DNA of 64,000 nucleotides from Myrica gale. Lineage: Eukaryota; Streptophyta; Magnoliopsida; Fagales; Myricaceae. The translations under genes were made by a program, and so were the position numbers. The notes under the pieces are model-generated. The model saw only the letters and a program-made list of their open reading frames with translations. It was not told where the DNA came from and searched no databases. The stretch lies in contig OZ005611.1 of the NCBI GenBank assembly GCA_963930655.1, forward strand, positions 24,477,001 to 24,541,000, in the 5' to 3' direction. This document shows positions 11,401-22,600 of this stretch, piece by piece; the stretch's first letter is position 1, and each line of letters begins with the position of its first letter.

Positions 11401-13120
11401 CGCTGAATAACGTGGCAACGGTGCTGGGTCTTGAGACCAATTAGCAATTAGCATGCTTGACCAAGATATTGTGGTATACATTCAAAGATATTGTGGTATA
11501 CATCCAGTTGAGCCGAGTAAATCTATTACAAGGTTTTGTCATGGGGTTGCTTTTGGCAGGTCTATTTTTTTGTTTTCCTTTGCCCTGATTGTTCTTATGT
11601 GACTCCCATTGTGTATTTTCTGTTTCGTGGAAGTTTATTTCCGTTTCTCTGCTTCATTACTTTTGCTTCCTTATTCAGTAGTGCCTTCTGTGTGATTCAG
11701 ATGAGAAAATTGCATTGCTTGGGGCAATACAGTCACTATTTGAAGGTTCGATGTACACCTTTGTGTTTCTCTGGACTCCTGCTTTGAGCCCAAATGATGA
11801 GGATATCCCTCATGGTTTCATCTTTGCGACATTTATGTTGGCTTCAATGTTGGGAAGCTCCCTTGCTTCTCGGTTGATGTCTCGTTCATCACCAAGAGTA
11901 GAGAGCTACATGCAGATTGTTTTTGCAATCTCCTCTGCCTCTCTCCTCCTACCCATTTTGACCAATGTATGTTATCTTTCCATTACGCTGTTTGATATAA
12001 ACTTGAATTCTTCTGGTGTCTTCTAACTATATTAGTTTGAAACAGTTCTTGGTTGCACCTTCCAAGGTGAGACATGGAAGCATCTCAGTTGGAGGTTGTC
12101 TTCAACTTCTTGGCTTCTGTATTTTTGAGGCTTGTGTGGGGATATTCTGGCCATCCATTATGAAAATGAGGTCCCAGTACATTCCTGAGGAGGCCAGGAG
12201 CACCATCATGAACTTCTTCCGTATTCCTCTCAATATTTTCGTGTGCATTGTGCTGTACAATGTATGTTTCATTCCTATAAATACTTCAATATATTGCTTG
12301 AGTTTGAGACTTTATTTGCTTGGGATTCCGGAGATGTGTAGATACTAGATAGCTGGACAGACACCAGGGCCCTCCGGATATTTGTATTGGCTGATTATCA
12401 AGCATCTTTAGCTTACCTTAGTCCAATTGAACACCTTTATTTAACCTTTGCCTTGGAGAGAATAACCATTATTGGTAAATGATATGTCGAGTTCGACCAT
12501 TTATGACTAATCCAACCCATCTAGACCTTCTTTTTGAGCATATATGCTGAAAAAAAATTTGGGTGTATTTAGGAAAGCTTGATGAACCTCTCCACGTCAA
12601 GATAAAAGAAGCAGATCCCCCACCCCAACACAGAAAAAAGAAAAAGAAAAAAAGAAAACTTGCACTGGCCTGACACTAACTAGTTCTTTTGCTTTGTCTT
12701 TGAAGGTTAATGCATTCCCGATCACGGTTATGTTTGGCATGTGCTCAATATTCCTCGTTGTGGCATGTATCTTGCAGCGGCGGCTTATGGTGATCACAGA
12801 CAAGCCAAGTACAGTCCAGAAACTATACTCTTGCTACTTTTATTCAGCTTTAGAAATGGATTGGTTTGTATTTGATTTGGGCTTGTGGTATATTGAGTGG
12901 AAACAAGTCGGGTTTTAGCTATTCAACATCGAGTCCATACATGACACATAACTTGAATTCTAATCCAAGCTCTAAATATGTGGACCTGGGTCATCTGACA
13001 CGCTGTTTTTACATACTATTTTGGTGCTTATAGTTGACCATGTTTTTATTTGTTACAGAGACAGTAGATTGGACAACATTGAATGAAGGGGATACTGAGG
13101 CAGAGCCATTAAAGATGTAA
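8439..13120 (+). CDS. MFSD5/MOT2-type major facilitator (molybdate-anion transporter-like)
   Basis: Eight exons: 8439-8589, 9767-9911, 10006-10174, 10968-11238, 11701-11966, 12046-12261, 12706-12808 and 13059-13120 (TAA). Lengths sum to 1,383 with all phases compatible, giving 460 aa, the usual size of the plant family. It begins MEMFYYLVFGGLAAVVAAVE (first membrane helix). Later motifs are AGDWLQGPYVYYLYSTYGF, GSLADKQGRKRACV (the MFS loop-2/3 signature), GRILGGIATSLLFSAFESWL and SQYIPEEARSTIMNFFRIP. The tail ETVDWTTLNEGDTEAEPLKM is acidic and probably cytosolic. Relatives are annotated as molybdate-anion transporters from Chlamydomonas MOT2; substrate here is inference from family. Introns 1 (1.2 kb) and 3 (0.8 kb) hold no recognised element. 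The gene looks intact. Confidence 0.92.
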
Positions 13121-13997
13121 TTGATGTTTAGCTGACTGGGAACTAGGAATTCTTGGGACGTCGAAACCATCACCGGGTTCACTCCATATACTCTTTGGTT
13201 GAGGGTATAATCATTTTAATAGTAAGGGTTATATTGTAAGATGGATAATGATCTGTCCAGCAAATGTAGAGGCAAGGCGAAATGGAATTGTTATATGGGT
13301 GTCACTAAATCAAAATGGTAGTGCACTAGCTATCTCTTCAACTGCTTTTCGGGAGGAAATATCTGCTTTTGTAATGTGGATTGGAACTGCATTTATGACG
13401 CGACTCTTTTATTTTTCCTTTTTGCATGAAAAATGTGTAGATGGATATAAGCTATTCTTTCTCTTGCTTCTTTGTAAGCGGATTTAGCGTATTCAATTCT
13501 ATATCAGATGCCATTCTTTTTTTTTTTTTTGCCCTCCACAAAGTTAGAGCCTTTTTTTCTGCCCTAAGTATGCTTAGGTCCTATTAAAAAGTTAACAAGG
13601 GATCAAACTAGATCTTGATTCTTTGAGGGTTGAATGAAAGCTTAACAAGCTTTTAGTAGCAGATAAGATTTAGTGCTATTGAAGGCTAATCATTCTGCCG
13701 GCATCTTGCATTCACGCCCCCGTTTTGACTGCTGCTCGGGGAGGTAATTGTAGAAATATTAGTCTTGTTGGTTCAGCCGGAGATTATTAGGAGGTTGTTG
13801 GGAGTTTCATTTGTCGAGTCAATTATGGTTTTCTTATAAGCATTTGTTGACAAATGTGGTACTTTGCCCTACAGAGTTAGATTTGTTCGCAAGTATATTT
13901 TTCCAAAGAGGGGGAGGGCAAGAGGCATATGTTTCGAGAGTTCTCGTTGTTTCAATCTTGAAGTGCATGGTGTGATGCATGTATTTTGAACATTATC
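13121..13997. other. 3' flank of the MFSD5-type gene
   Basis: The first 300-400 bp are presumably 3' UTR. The rest is unique-looking intergenic DNA with homopolymer runs near 13510. No gene, RNA or clear repeat was recognised. Confidence 0.5.
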
Positions 13998-15950
13998 CTT
14001 TTTTAACGTAACAACAAACCAACTACATTACACCACCACGAAGCCCATTTATACGTGTCTAGAGAGAGAGACTCTTCCCTCTCTCTAGGCTCCTCCCCTT
14101 CGTCTGAAAGCCTCTTCCCCTCTCTTGCTCTGGCTGGGGGAGAAGCTCCTCCCCCTCCTCCCTTACCTTTTCTTTGGCCACCCTTTTGGTGGACGGAGCT
14201 TCTCCGGTTTAGTTTTTGTTTTTATTTTAGTAGTTGGATCCCGACCTTTCCGGTGGTCTTTGGTGTGAAGACCTTTTTGGTGGCTCTCCTCTCCTTCCGA
14301 CGACCAAATTTGACCCCAAGCGGAGGCATCCAGAAGTCGCGTGAGCTTCCATGCTCGCCCACACACACGCGTGGATCTCACACGCCTGACCTATTTTGCT
14401 TCTCTCCCGATGGTTTTGAGCATTTTTTTTCAGAGGACTCGATCTGCACGCTATGCTTAGCCCCCTTGGCGGTCTTTGCTGTCTCTGCCCGACCTCTCCT
14501 TGTCGGCACGTGTGGGTCACACGCGGTCGTGGGCGCTTGTGCCGCCTATATGGGCGGAGTTTTTGCTTTCTGCTGTTTCTGGACACCGCCCTTTCGTGCC
14601 TTTTGGAGCTATCTCTCTCCTTCCTCCTAGTGCAGCCAGTCTTTGCATGAAGATTCTCTTGAAAGAGTTGGATCGTCGCTCTGCTCACCCTTCCTCTAGT
14701 GGAAGCCGCCATCGCTTTGGGCAATGGTTGTGTTGTGTTACGGTCCTTGTGACCGGCTTCTGTTTATCCTGTGGTGGCCCTTGTTGCCAGTTTGTGTTTG
14801 TTCTGTGTTGGCCCTTGTAGCTCGTTTGTTGTTTTGTTGTTTGTTTTACAACCCTTGTGGCTGTTGGTGGTTCCGGCTGTTAAGTCTGGTTTGGTTACCG
14901 GATCTTTGGATCCGGTTTGTTGTAGGGCCTTTTGGTCCAATTCAGTCTTTGGTTAGCCTTCGAGTTATTTTTATGTTTTGTACTGATATTAACTTTCTCG
15001 GATAAAAAAACTACATTACACCATCACGCTACTGTGAGAGCAGTGCTATCACCCCGGAGAATCCTATCCGGAACATCTGCAGTTACAATATCCCCTTGAT
15101 AGTCTAGGGACCAACCCCATTGAGCAATGTTATGAGCCATAGAATTTCCCTCTCTAGGAGTCCATTGCTATTGCCAGCTGAGATGATGCTGAAGAAGTCT
15201 GCTAAGAGTCCATACTTCTTCTATAATCCAATCGGGATGGGAGGAAACATTGTTAACCTAATCAATTAACAGACGGGAATCACCTTCTAGAGAAATATCC
15301 GCACTATTAATCTCCTGCGCCAGGGAAAAGGCCAAGCGTGCAGCTCGAGCCTCTCCCTTCAAAGGAGAGTTACCACGGGACTTGGTCAAGCGGTTTCGAA
15401 GAATCTCCCCCCCTGGAATTTCTACACAGCAGCAGCACAAAGCCAATTATCCCTGACCGCCACATGAAAATTAATTTTGAGAGCGCTCTCAGGAGGAGGG
15501 TGCCATATCATTTGCTGCTCACCTCATTAGCATCCCAAGCTACCATATTAGAAGCATATCTCCTATGAATCATAGGGATGATCTGATTGGGGTCCGGGTC
15601 TTGGTTTTCATGTGCTTTTTTTATTGCGGGCATACCAGATAGAATCCAAAAGTGATCGAAATGGCGAGCATCACATGGGGCCAAGAACTGCGGTGAGAGG
15701 GAGGCATATTGAGAGGATTTAAAATGAATTTCAGCCACTGCTGTATAGGGGAATTCGCAAAGCCAGCTACAAGCAGAGGCCAAGGGCCTAGACACCACAT
15801 TGAAATACTAACCGGCACCCCAAAAAGGGAGGAATCTCGAGCAAACTGGACTACACTGAAGAAAAGAAGCGCCGAATTGGGAGGGCATTCGCAGCCACCT
15901 TCCAAACTAAAACACCCGTGTCCACCATCCTTCATTTTTTTATCATAAAT
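13998..15950 (-). mobile_element. Decayed L1-type LINE 3' end (RT linker and RNase H), split by a younger retroposon
   Basis: On the minus strand, 15950-15024 reads, with several stops, as the C-terminal part of a plant LINE ORF2. It shows an RNase H-like core (GEARAARLAFSLAQEI, then LEGDSRLLID) and the end segment DWIIEEVWTLSRLLQHHLSW, REGNSMAHNIAQWGWSLDYQ. The reading ends with TGA at 15026-15024. Its 3' UTR continues on the other side of the inserted retroposon (14040-13998) and ends in TTAAAAAA. An alternative is a host RVT_3-type RNase H pseudogene, but the poly-A end favours a LINE. The 5' boundary near 15950 is approximate. Confidence 0.65.
14041..15008 (+). mobile_element. 968-bp non-LTR retroposon with 20-bp target duplication
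   Basis: The insert lies between AACTACATTACACCACCACG (14021-14040) and the same 20 bases with one C-to-T change (15009-15028). It starts with a CT/GA-rich head (CTAGAGAGAGAGACTC, then CCCTCTCTCTAGGCTCC) like the 5' UTR of plant L1 LINEs, and ends CTCGGATAAAAA. A 191-codon open frame at 14055-14630 has low-complexity composition and no recognised domain. I read it as an internally deleted, non-autonomous LINE derivative that landed in the older LINE. Confidence 0.7.
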
Positions 15951-16823
15951 GTATGCTTCTTTGATGAACTCTAATGTTAGCGCAAGAAGTGGTATACTGT
16001 TTGATGCATAAATTGAAAAAACAGTGTTGGGAACTATGGGTGTCTCCCAAGAGAAGAAATTGAGTTATAATGTGATCCAATTCCTCTAAGAAGCATAATG
16101 ATAGAGATATGGGCATGAATCTCGTCGCTTAGCATAAGCTTCATGAAGACTCAAAACTGTTTACTCCTGTCTAGTAAACCTAAAACCCTCATGGATTCAA
16201 GTTTCTATTACGAAGCCAATCACTCTATGATAGAAAGAAGAGAGTTAAATTTGAACTTCATTTTTTTTAGCTAAATCTTTATTGGAAGATGAATGGTAGG
16301 GAGTCTCGTTTTTGTTTAAAATGTTGACCATCGACTGTCAAAAAATTGATCATCCACTGTTTAGTTGGAGGGGAAATTACAGAGAAAGGAATAAATGTCT
16401 AATGTTACTATTATTCTCGTGCAATCTTTTTGGACGGACAGGAATCCCTGAAAAAAAAAGGCGTAGATTTTTCCTCACAAATCCTTCTTTGAGAAGACTT
16501 CAAAAACTCCCATTCAAGGCAATACGAGCTAAAATACACAGGAATGATGCTGCTAGATGGCCGGCCTACTGAAAAGGCCGAAAACAACTGGCACTAAAAC
16601 GTTTGCGAACAACAAGACGTGTTATGTGATAAAAGACTTCGTTTGAAATTCAATTTTTCCAGTATGTATACAATTCAGACGCAAAAAAAAACATACATGC
16701 AGCAAGTATACAATTTAGACAGGAAAGAAAGGTATGCACATCACTCGGTGGGTACGTTCAAGAGTAATGCCTACATACAGCAATTTTACAGTATATAATT
16801 TGCACTTGATACCTCGAAATCCA
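15951..16823. other. Intergenic spacer and F-box gene 3' flank
   Basis: No coding exon, RNA gene or clear repeat was seen. The right end should include the 3' UTR of the minus-strand F-box gene (stop at 16826-16824). Confidence 0.5.
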
Positions 16824-19007
16824 TTATAGCACCCGGCCGCGTTTTGCATCCGTAGAGGCTACTTCCAAATCCCCAATGAAGAAAAGAATTTTGTCCAGAA
16901 TCCCTCTACAGGATTCCTCTTCTTGTGATCCTCCACTATTGACCTCTCTTTTTGAATTCAGAGTAGAGCTGCTAGCTCCTTTCCTTTGTCTCCTTGAACC
17001 CAGATATCGTTGGATTTCACCTTGGTGAACAAGATAGTAGTCACCACCTTCTCGTATTATCTTCAGGCCCCTGAAGACATATTCAAGCTCTAACATTAAG
17101 TCTTTTTGGTATAAATGTAACTCAAGTCGCAAGTCAGACATGTTCATCTAACTGAACCTTCAGACGGTGTCAAAAAAGATATGCACAAAACAGGAACAGA
17201 TCAAGCTACTTTGACCACTTTGATGCTTACTTTTGGTTTTGAATGAATCTACCTTTCAAACAACCAATTTCCACTGGGTTTGAGCTTTACAGGGTCTGCC
17301 CACCTTTTAAAATTAATAGGAACAAAAACACTTCCATTCATAAGGCTTAACACTTAAACTTTGTCACCAGGCAAAATAAGGAGAACTTAAACTTATAATT
17401 ACTGGGTGAAGCTGATGAATTTTAGTAGTTAATCATGTTAACAAGGCTTATAACTCACAATCCAACTCGGTGACAGCGATCTTGAACCTCATACGCATCT
17501 TTCCATGACTTTGAACCAACAGGGGCGTAGAACAGGGCATGATCTCCTCCCCATCTTTCCCTGAATAGGTTAGACCAGAGATTGTTGTCCGAGGCCAATG
17601 CTTTCCACTTCCTGCAAACTTTAAACAATAGCAAATTCCCATGTTCATAGCATATTAGAAACAGAACCTCACGTTGTGACTCCAGTAAAAGAGCAGCAGC
17701 AAAATCTCAACATTATATCTTAAAGCCACAAGTTCAAAGGAAAATATAAGCTAATTTTTTTCCTTTTTGAAAGGTTATAGAGTATGTAATCTTATGCCAA
17801 GCCAAGTCACTGTCCTGCAGAGCAAAAGCTAGGAACTTGCTTTGTCAAGGCTATTTTACCAGAGTTTATTTTTGTTTCATGATTGTACTTTCTGACTACT
17901 AGCCCAATGATTTTAGGGCAGTAATCCAGCATCATGCCATAGGCGATTTGTATGAAATGGAGCTAAGCACTTAGATGTCTGTTGGAAACAATCCTAACAT
18001 TTTGTTGACCACAAGAAGTAGAGGAATAATGGATGGTTATGAGACCAAAACACTACTATAGAGTAAAGAAATCTGATCTACTACCAAACTGCTAATAAGG
18101 TATTTTCCCTTAAAAAGAACGAATAAAAAGGTATTGTTCATACAACATCTTTTGAACCGTATGACCACGCAATAGAATGTCAATAACGCCAGTGGGATAC
18201 TGAAACTACTATATTTGGTTTCGTAGCCTCATCTCGAACACTAAGCAGTTACCAAACAAAATTATCTTTGTTCAAAGAAAAATGTCCCTGATGTATAACA
18301 TATTAAAATCGCAGTTATGTGATCTTCATCAAACAATATCTGGCACTGGCTACCGTGCTTAATGTACCATAGAGTTGATAAATGACTTTTTTCACTTTCT
18401 TTTGTTTGCTATTTATGGCAACAAAAACCTGAAACTGTAAATAGTCAGATTCCTCAATCTAGGCTCTGGATTCACAATCAGGTTTTACTATTTCTTGTAC
18501 CAATTCGGTAATCAGGCCCAGGCATCATTTTAGAACAACAAAATGCCAAGCGGCCATGAAACTAGAAAGAGCAAACAAAAGTTCTCAAACTGATCTATCC
18601 TGACCATTCAATCAAAGGACAAGCCGTTAGCATGTCGCACACCTCGTTGACAAGTAACAATTCGCATAACGGAAAAAGAAGAACATCATCAACAAAGACA
18701 ATAAGATCTCAAGCTGATATCCGTTTGACAAATTACGGGACAAAAACAATCTTTTGGGGTGGGGCGAGAGAGCGTTACTCGAGCAGAATTCTCAGAACCC
18801 AGTTCAGATCTAATTAAAAAAATCCAGAAATTTCAATACCAACAAACTAAAAAGAAAAAATCGCTCGAACCATGGTTAGAAATATACAAAATTAGAACTG
18901 AGACGGAAAGCTTTTTGAAGCAACTAACCTTGTTGTGCAATTGCAAGGTTCTGGTAGTCCAAGAAACAGAAAATCTGAAGGCAGATCTCCACTGGTAAAG
19001 TCTCCAT
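16824..19007 (-). CDS. Small F-box protein (161 aa, three exons)
   Basis: Exons on the minus strand are 19007-18929, 17618-17459 and 17070-16824; they sum to 486 bp with compatible phases. Exon 1 starts METLPVEICLQIFCFLDYQ, an F-box beginning almost at residue 1. It continues NLAIAQQVCRKWKALASDNN, LWSNLFRERWGGDHALFYAP, SKSWKDAYEVQDRCHRVGLG and LKIIREGGDYYLVHQGEIQR. The tail is basic then Ser/Glu-rich, ending DAKRGRVL. F-box proteins bind SKP1 in SCF ubiquitin ligases; no LRR, kelch or other substrate-binding repeat is present, so the target is unknown. The exon 2 acceptor AAAG/TTTGCAGG and the exon 3 acceptor GTCTTCAG/GGGCC were chosen because only they keep frame. Intron 1 is 1.3 kb with nothing recognised in it. 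The gene is tandem with MIP2, 670 bp downstream of its stop. Confidence 0.85.
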
Positions 19008-19677
19008 ATTTTTAGTTCAAGCTACACAACCTTGAAAACTTCTTCAGCAATGTCAGATCGAGCGTGTGTCAATCAACCTTGATATGCTTTCTTTGCAAGA
19101 ACAGTTCGTCTGTTCACTCTCCCTGGTTCAATTACTGGAATATCCAGTTAACAGTTAAAACTACGCCACGTGTCTATGATTTACCGCGAAATGTTTGCTC
19201 GAGATTTGACAGCAAAACTTGAGGCAAACGCCGGCAAAGTTGGAAAATAATTTCCTGTCATTTGTCGGTGGAGCAAATAGTGGACCATCGTCGATTATTA
19301 ACCCAAGTGGGCCAGGCTTCAACAAAGCCCAAAACATTTAGGAAAAGGATTTCTCAAGCTCTGGCATTCGATAGTCCACTGTTTTTGGACCGACCAAGCC
19401 CAATTTCGACTCCATCAAAGAAACTATTTTAAATTTTGGGCCCACAAATGGACGGGCAGATTGAAGACCATAAATAAGTTAAAAGATGTTTAACATATAT
19501 GGGTTGCTTGACCGAATTAAATTGTTGCTTTAAAATCAACAATGAAATTGTTTTCTCCCTATACAACTCCCGGTCCTCTTTCTTCTTTCCCCAACTCAAC
19601 AAGTCTTTACATGACCCTTTATACAGTTATTCTGTAGAGAAACAAAAAACTGAAGAAAAATAAAAAATGATTTCAAC
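19008..19677 (-). promoter_or_regulatory. Compact spacer: MIP2 3' UTR and F-box gene promoter
   Basis: Only 670 bp separate the MIP2 stop from the F-box ATG, both on the minus strand. It must hold the MIP2 3' UTR and polyadenylation site plus the F-box promoter. A CCACGTGTC element of G-box type lies near 19166. No discrete TATA box was assigned. Confidence 0.45.
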
Positions 19678-22600
19678 TCATCCTACATTAGAAGAAAGCA
19701 AAGACAGTGCAGATTGGAACAGATTTCCCAACTTCTCTCTGAAACTGGAAATGGTATTCTCTAATTGGTCACATTTCTTCTCAAGAGCAAACTCTTGACA
19801 CTCTAATGCGTGAAGCTGCCTATCCAAGTATCTTCTAAGAGTTGTCTCGGTTATGTTGATGAGACTGAGTGATGCATTTGTGTGCATATATTTTGTAACA
19901 AGAAATCCTGCTAGAATCTGCTGATCTGCCTTCACAAGCTCGGATATGAAAGCAGGGAAGATAACCTTCGCGAAAAGTAATGAGTTGTCTCTCTCTTTGC
20001 TCTTGCACTTGTTTGATTCTTTCTGTGTAACCATCAACAGCTGGGCTTCTTGACACTGGCGCGACAAATTTCCAACCATGTAGCATAGACAGGAGAAAGT
20101 GGTACCATAGGAAGATTTGGTGATGAGAGTTGATGTGATCCCTGAAGATAGTACAAGCATTAAAAGCTCATGGTCTCTAGCAATTGTGTCTGAAATACCT
20201 CCTTGTTTCAGTTTCTCCTCGATTGCATCCAAGCACTGCAATCTTATCGCTTCATATGGCAATAACAGCACCATCTTTAAAGCCACAAAACAATCTATCC
20301 CAATCAGAATCTGGCACAAGCTCCCAGCACCATCTTCATCAAGCAATAATCCGTTAGATTTTGACAAAGACTGGTCAATAAGTGTTAGCAGATCTCTTAG
20401 CCGGGACAGCATGATAAGTTTCCTGAAAGCCTCTGTCCAACAGGTATGTAAAGGGTTAATTAATGTGAAACTACTCTTCATTTCTTTCTCAACAGGTTCT
20501 ACTTCCTGAAAGTTTTCCCATCCCTCATCCCAGTTATCATTGGTCCAGTCATTTCCGGCATCAGAGGCTTCTGCAGAGATTTGCTCATCCCCGCGAATAA
20601 TGAAAAGCCCCTCCCACTCACCCAAAATGGAAAGTAAAGCATCAACATGGGAATCTGTTGTGGCAACTCCAGACAACTTCAAGAAGCAAGAAACTGTTGT
20701 CTCCACATTCAAGAGATCATTGGGAGAAATTTCTATGCTGGGTGAAATGGCTGCTGCAAGCTGAGATGATTTGAGGGCAACCAAAGTACTTGTAAACCTG
20801 CTAGAAGTATCCTTATCATCCAGCGATCCCTGATGGGCAGCAGTCTCATCATTATCAACTGTAAATTGCAAATCGTCCCATCCTTCCCATTGTATAACCT
20901 TAGATTCCAACTCAGGAGAGAAACCCTTGATATTTCTCCCTGTGATGAATTGCATAAGCTCTAGAGCATAAACACGAACAGAACTTAGCAGCTGCAGATT
21001 ATCAGAAAAATTGGCCATCCTTTTCCAAACTATAGACCTGGCCCTCTTCAAGTCCTCCAAATTACCTTCTAGTTTACTCAAAGATGATAATAGATTAAAC
21101 AAATTCTGATGTTCGTGGGATTCATTGACCAAATCCTCTAACGTGGGTTCCAAGATAGTTAAATACAGATGAGGAAGATCGTAACCTTCAGTTGCACCAG
21201 CTTCTGCTGAACCACTTGTCTGCTGTGATATCCTTATAGAAAAGACTTCTGCAATGGCTCCAAACCCACAACCAGAGAAAATCATGGCTTTGCAGAAAAT
21301 GAAAACATCCACAGCCATATCACCAATCAAACCATGACTGACATAGCTGATAATGGTGGCCCAGCCCTGACTAGGTGATACAGTGTCCTCAATCACCAAC
21401 CTCATAAAAATCCTTAGACAACCCATTATGCCTTCCGGATTGAAAATGGCATTTTCTCCTCGACTCTCATGCAATATAATATCCTTCACTCCATCAATCA
21501 ATCGAATCCAATAGTTCAAAAGGATAATGAGGCAGTCTTGCCATGCTGAGTTATCCGGTAGACTCCCATAAGAACGATAAATGGGTGTTATTACTCTGAA
21601 GTACCATTTCATAATGTCCAAAGCATCTGAAGGAGCCAGGAGTTTGATATACATTTTGCAGAAATCATAACTCTTCTCAAGTTGACTAACAAATCCCTGA
21701 AGGTTTTCAGGGCTTTTAACTCCAAAATCCGCAGTAGCTCGAATCTCCAAAGTTGTTAACAAATTCAGGACATGATGTTTGTAGACATCTTGCCAGGATA
21801 TGAGGCCCTCGGGCAGTGGTTCAGTGTAGATACTGGCAAGGTTCTGAACTATTTTTGCCAGAACTTCCAAGCTACTTTCGTCAATGTTTGTATAGACTTC
21901 AGTACTGAAGCACTCCAAGTTCAAACCACCTAATCCAGCAATATTTTTAAAGTTCAAGTTCTTAATAAAGGAAACTCTTCTGCATTCTTGCTCCATGAGC
22001 TTGTAGAAATGAGCAAACCTATGACTAGACATATTTCCTTGGTCTGGTTCTATCATAGGTAATGAGTCTCTGGTTTCTTCCAGATGCAAATAGCACTCAG
22101 AAAGCAGGCTGTATACATAAGAAAGCCTCAACTTGTTACACCCATCAATTGCAGGGTATACAATCCAGGAGATAGTTTTAATAGTCTCTACGGCATGATC
22201 AATCAGTTCTGCTTTAAATTCTGCAATTTCAGCCATAATATCATCATTTGTCCAAACCTCGGAAACAAGGAGAGAACTCAGGAACTGCAGTAGCACCTGC
22301 AGGAAACAGAGGAAGATATTAGATTCTAAAGCATTGAATAGGTATGCATTTGTCTTCTAAAATACTGCTTCAAAGAGATATACTCGCACGCACCCACATA
22401 CCTCAGTACGGCTCAACCCATAGGTATCAGCTATTTTCAAAACGTCACTCAAAATACTCTTCTTCTCCAACTTTACTGATTTGATTAGGGATTCAACAAT
22501 ACCTTCAATGTATTTGACATCCCTGGAGAAAAAGCGTTCAGTTGCGACCCCAGGAATTATTTTCTCCAGTGCTCTAGACTGATCTGCCACACGCTTTTGC

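Noticed and set aside
14055-14630. 191-codon open frame (+)
   Set aside because: Low-complexity Ser/Pro/Phe composition, no recognised domain, and it lies in the LINE-like head of a retroposon. Not called as a gene.
17200-17330. Alternative middle exon of the F-box gene (WADPVKLKPSGNWLFER reading)
   Set aside because: It requires a different frame in exon 2 that loses the F-box-family segment KWKALASDNNLWSNLF; direct joining of exons 2 and 3 gives a coherent protein.
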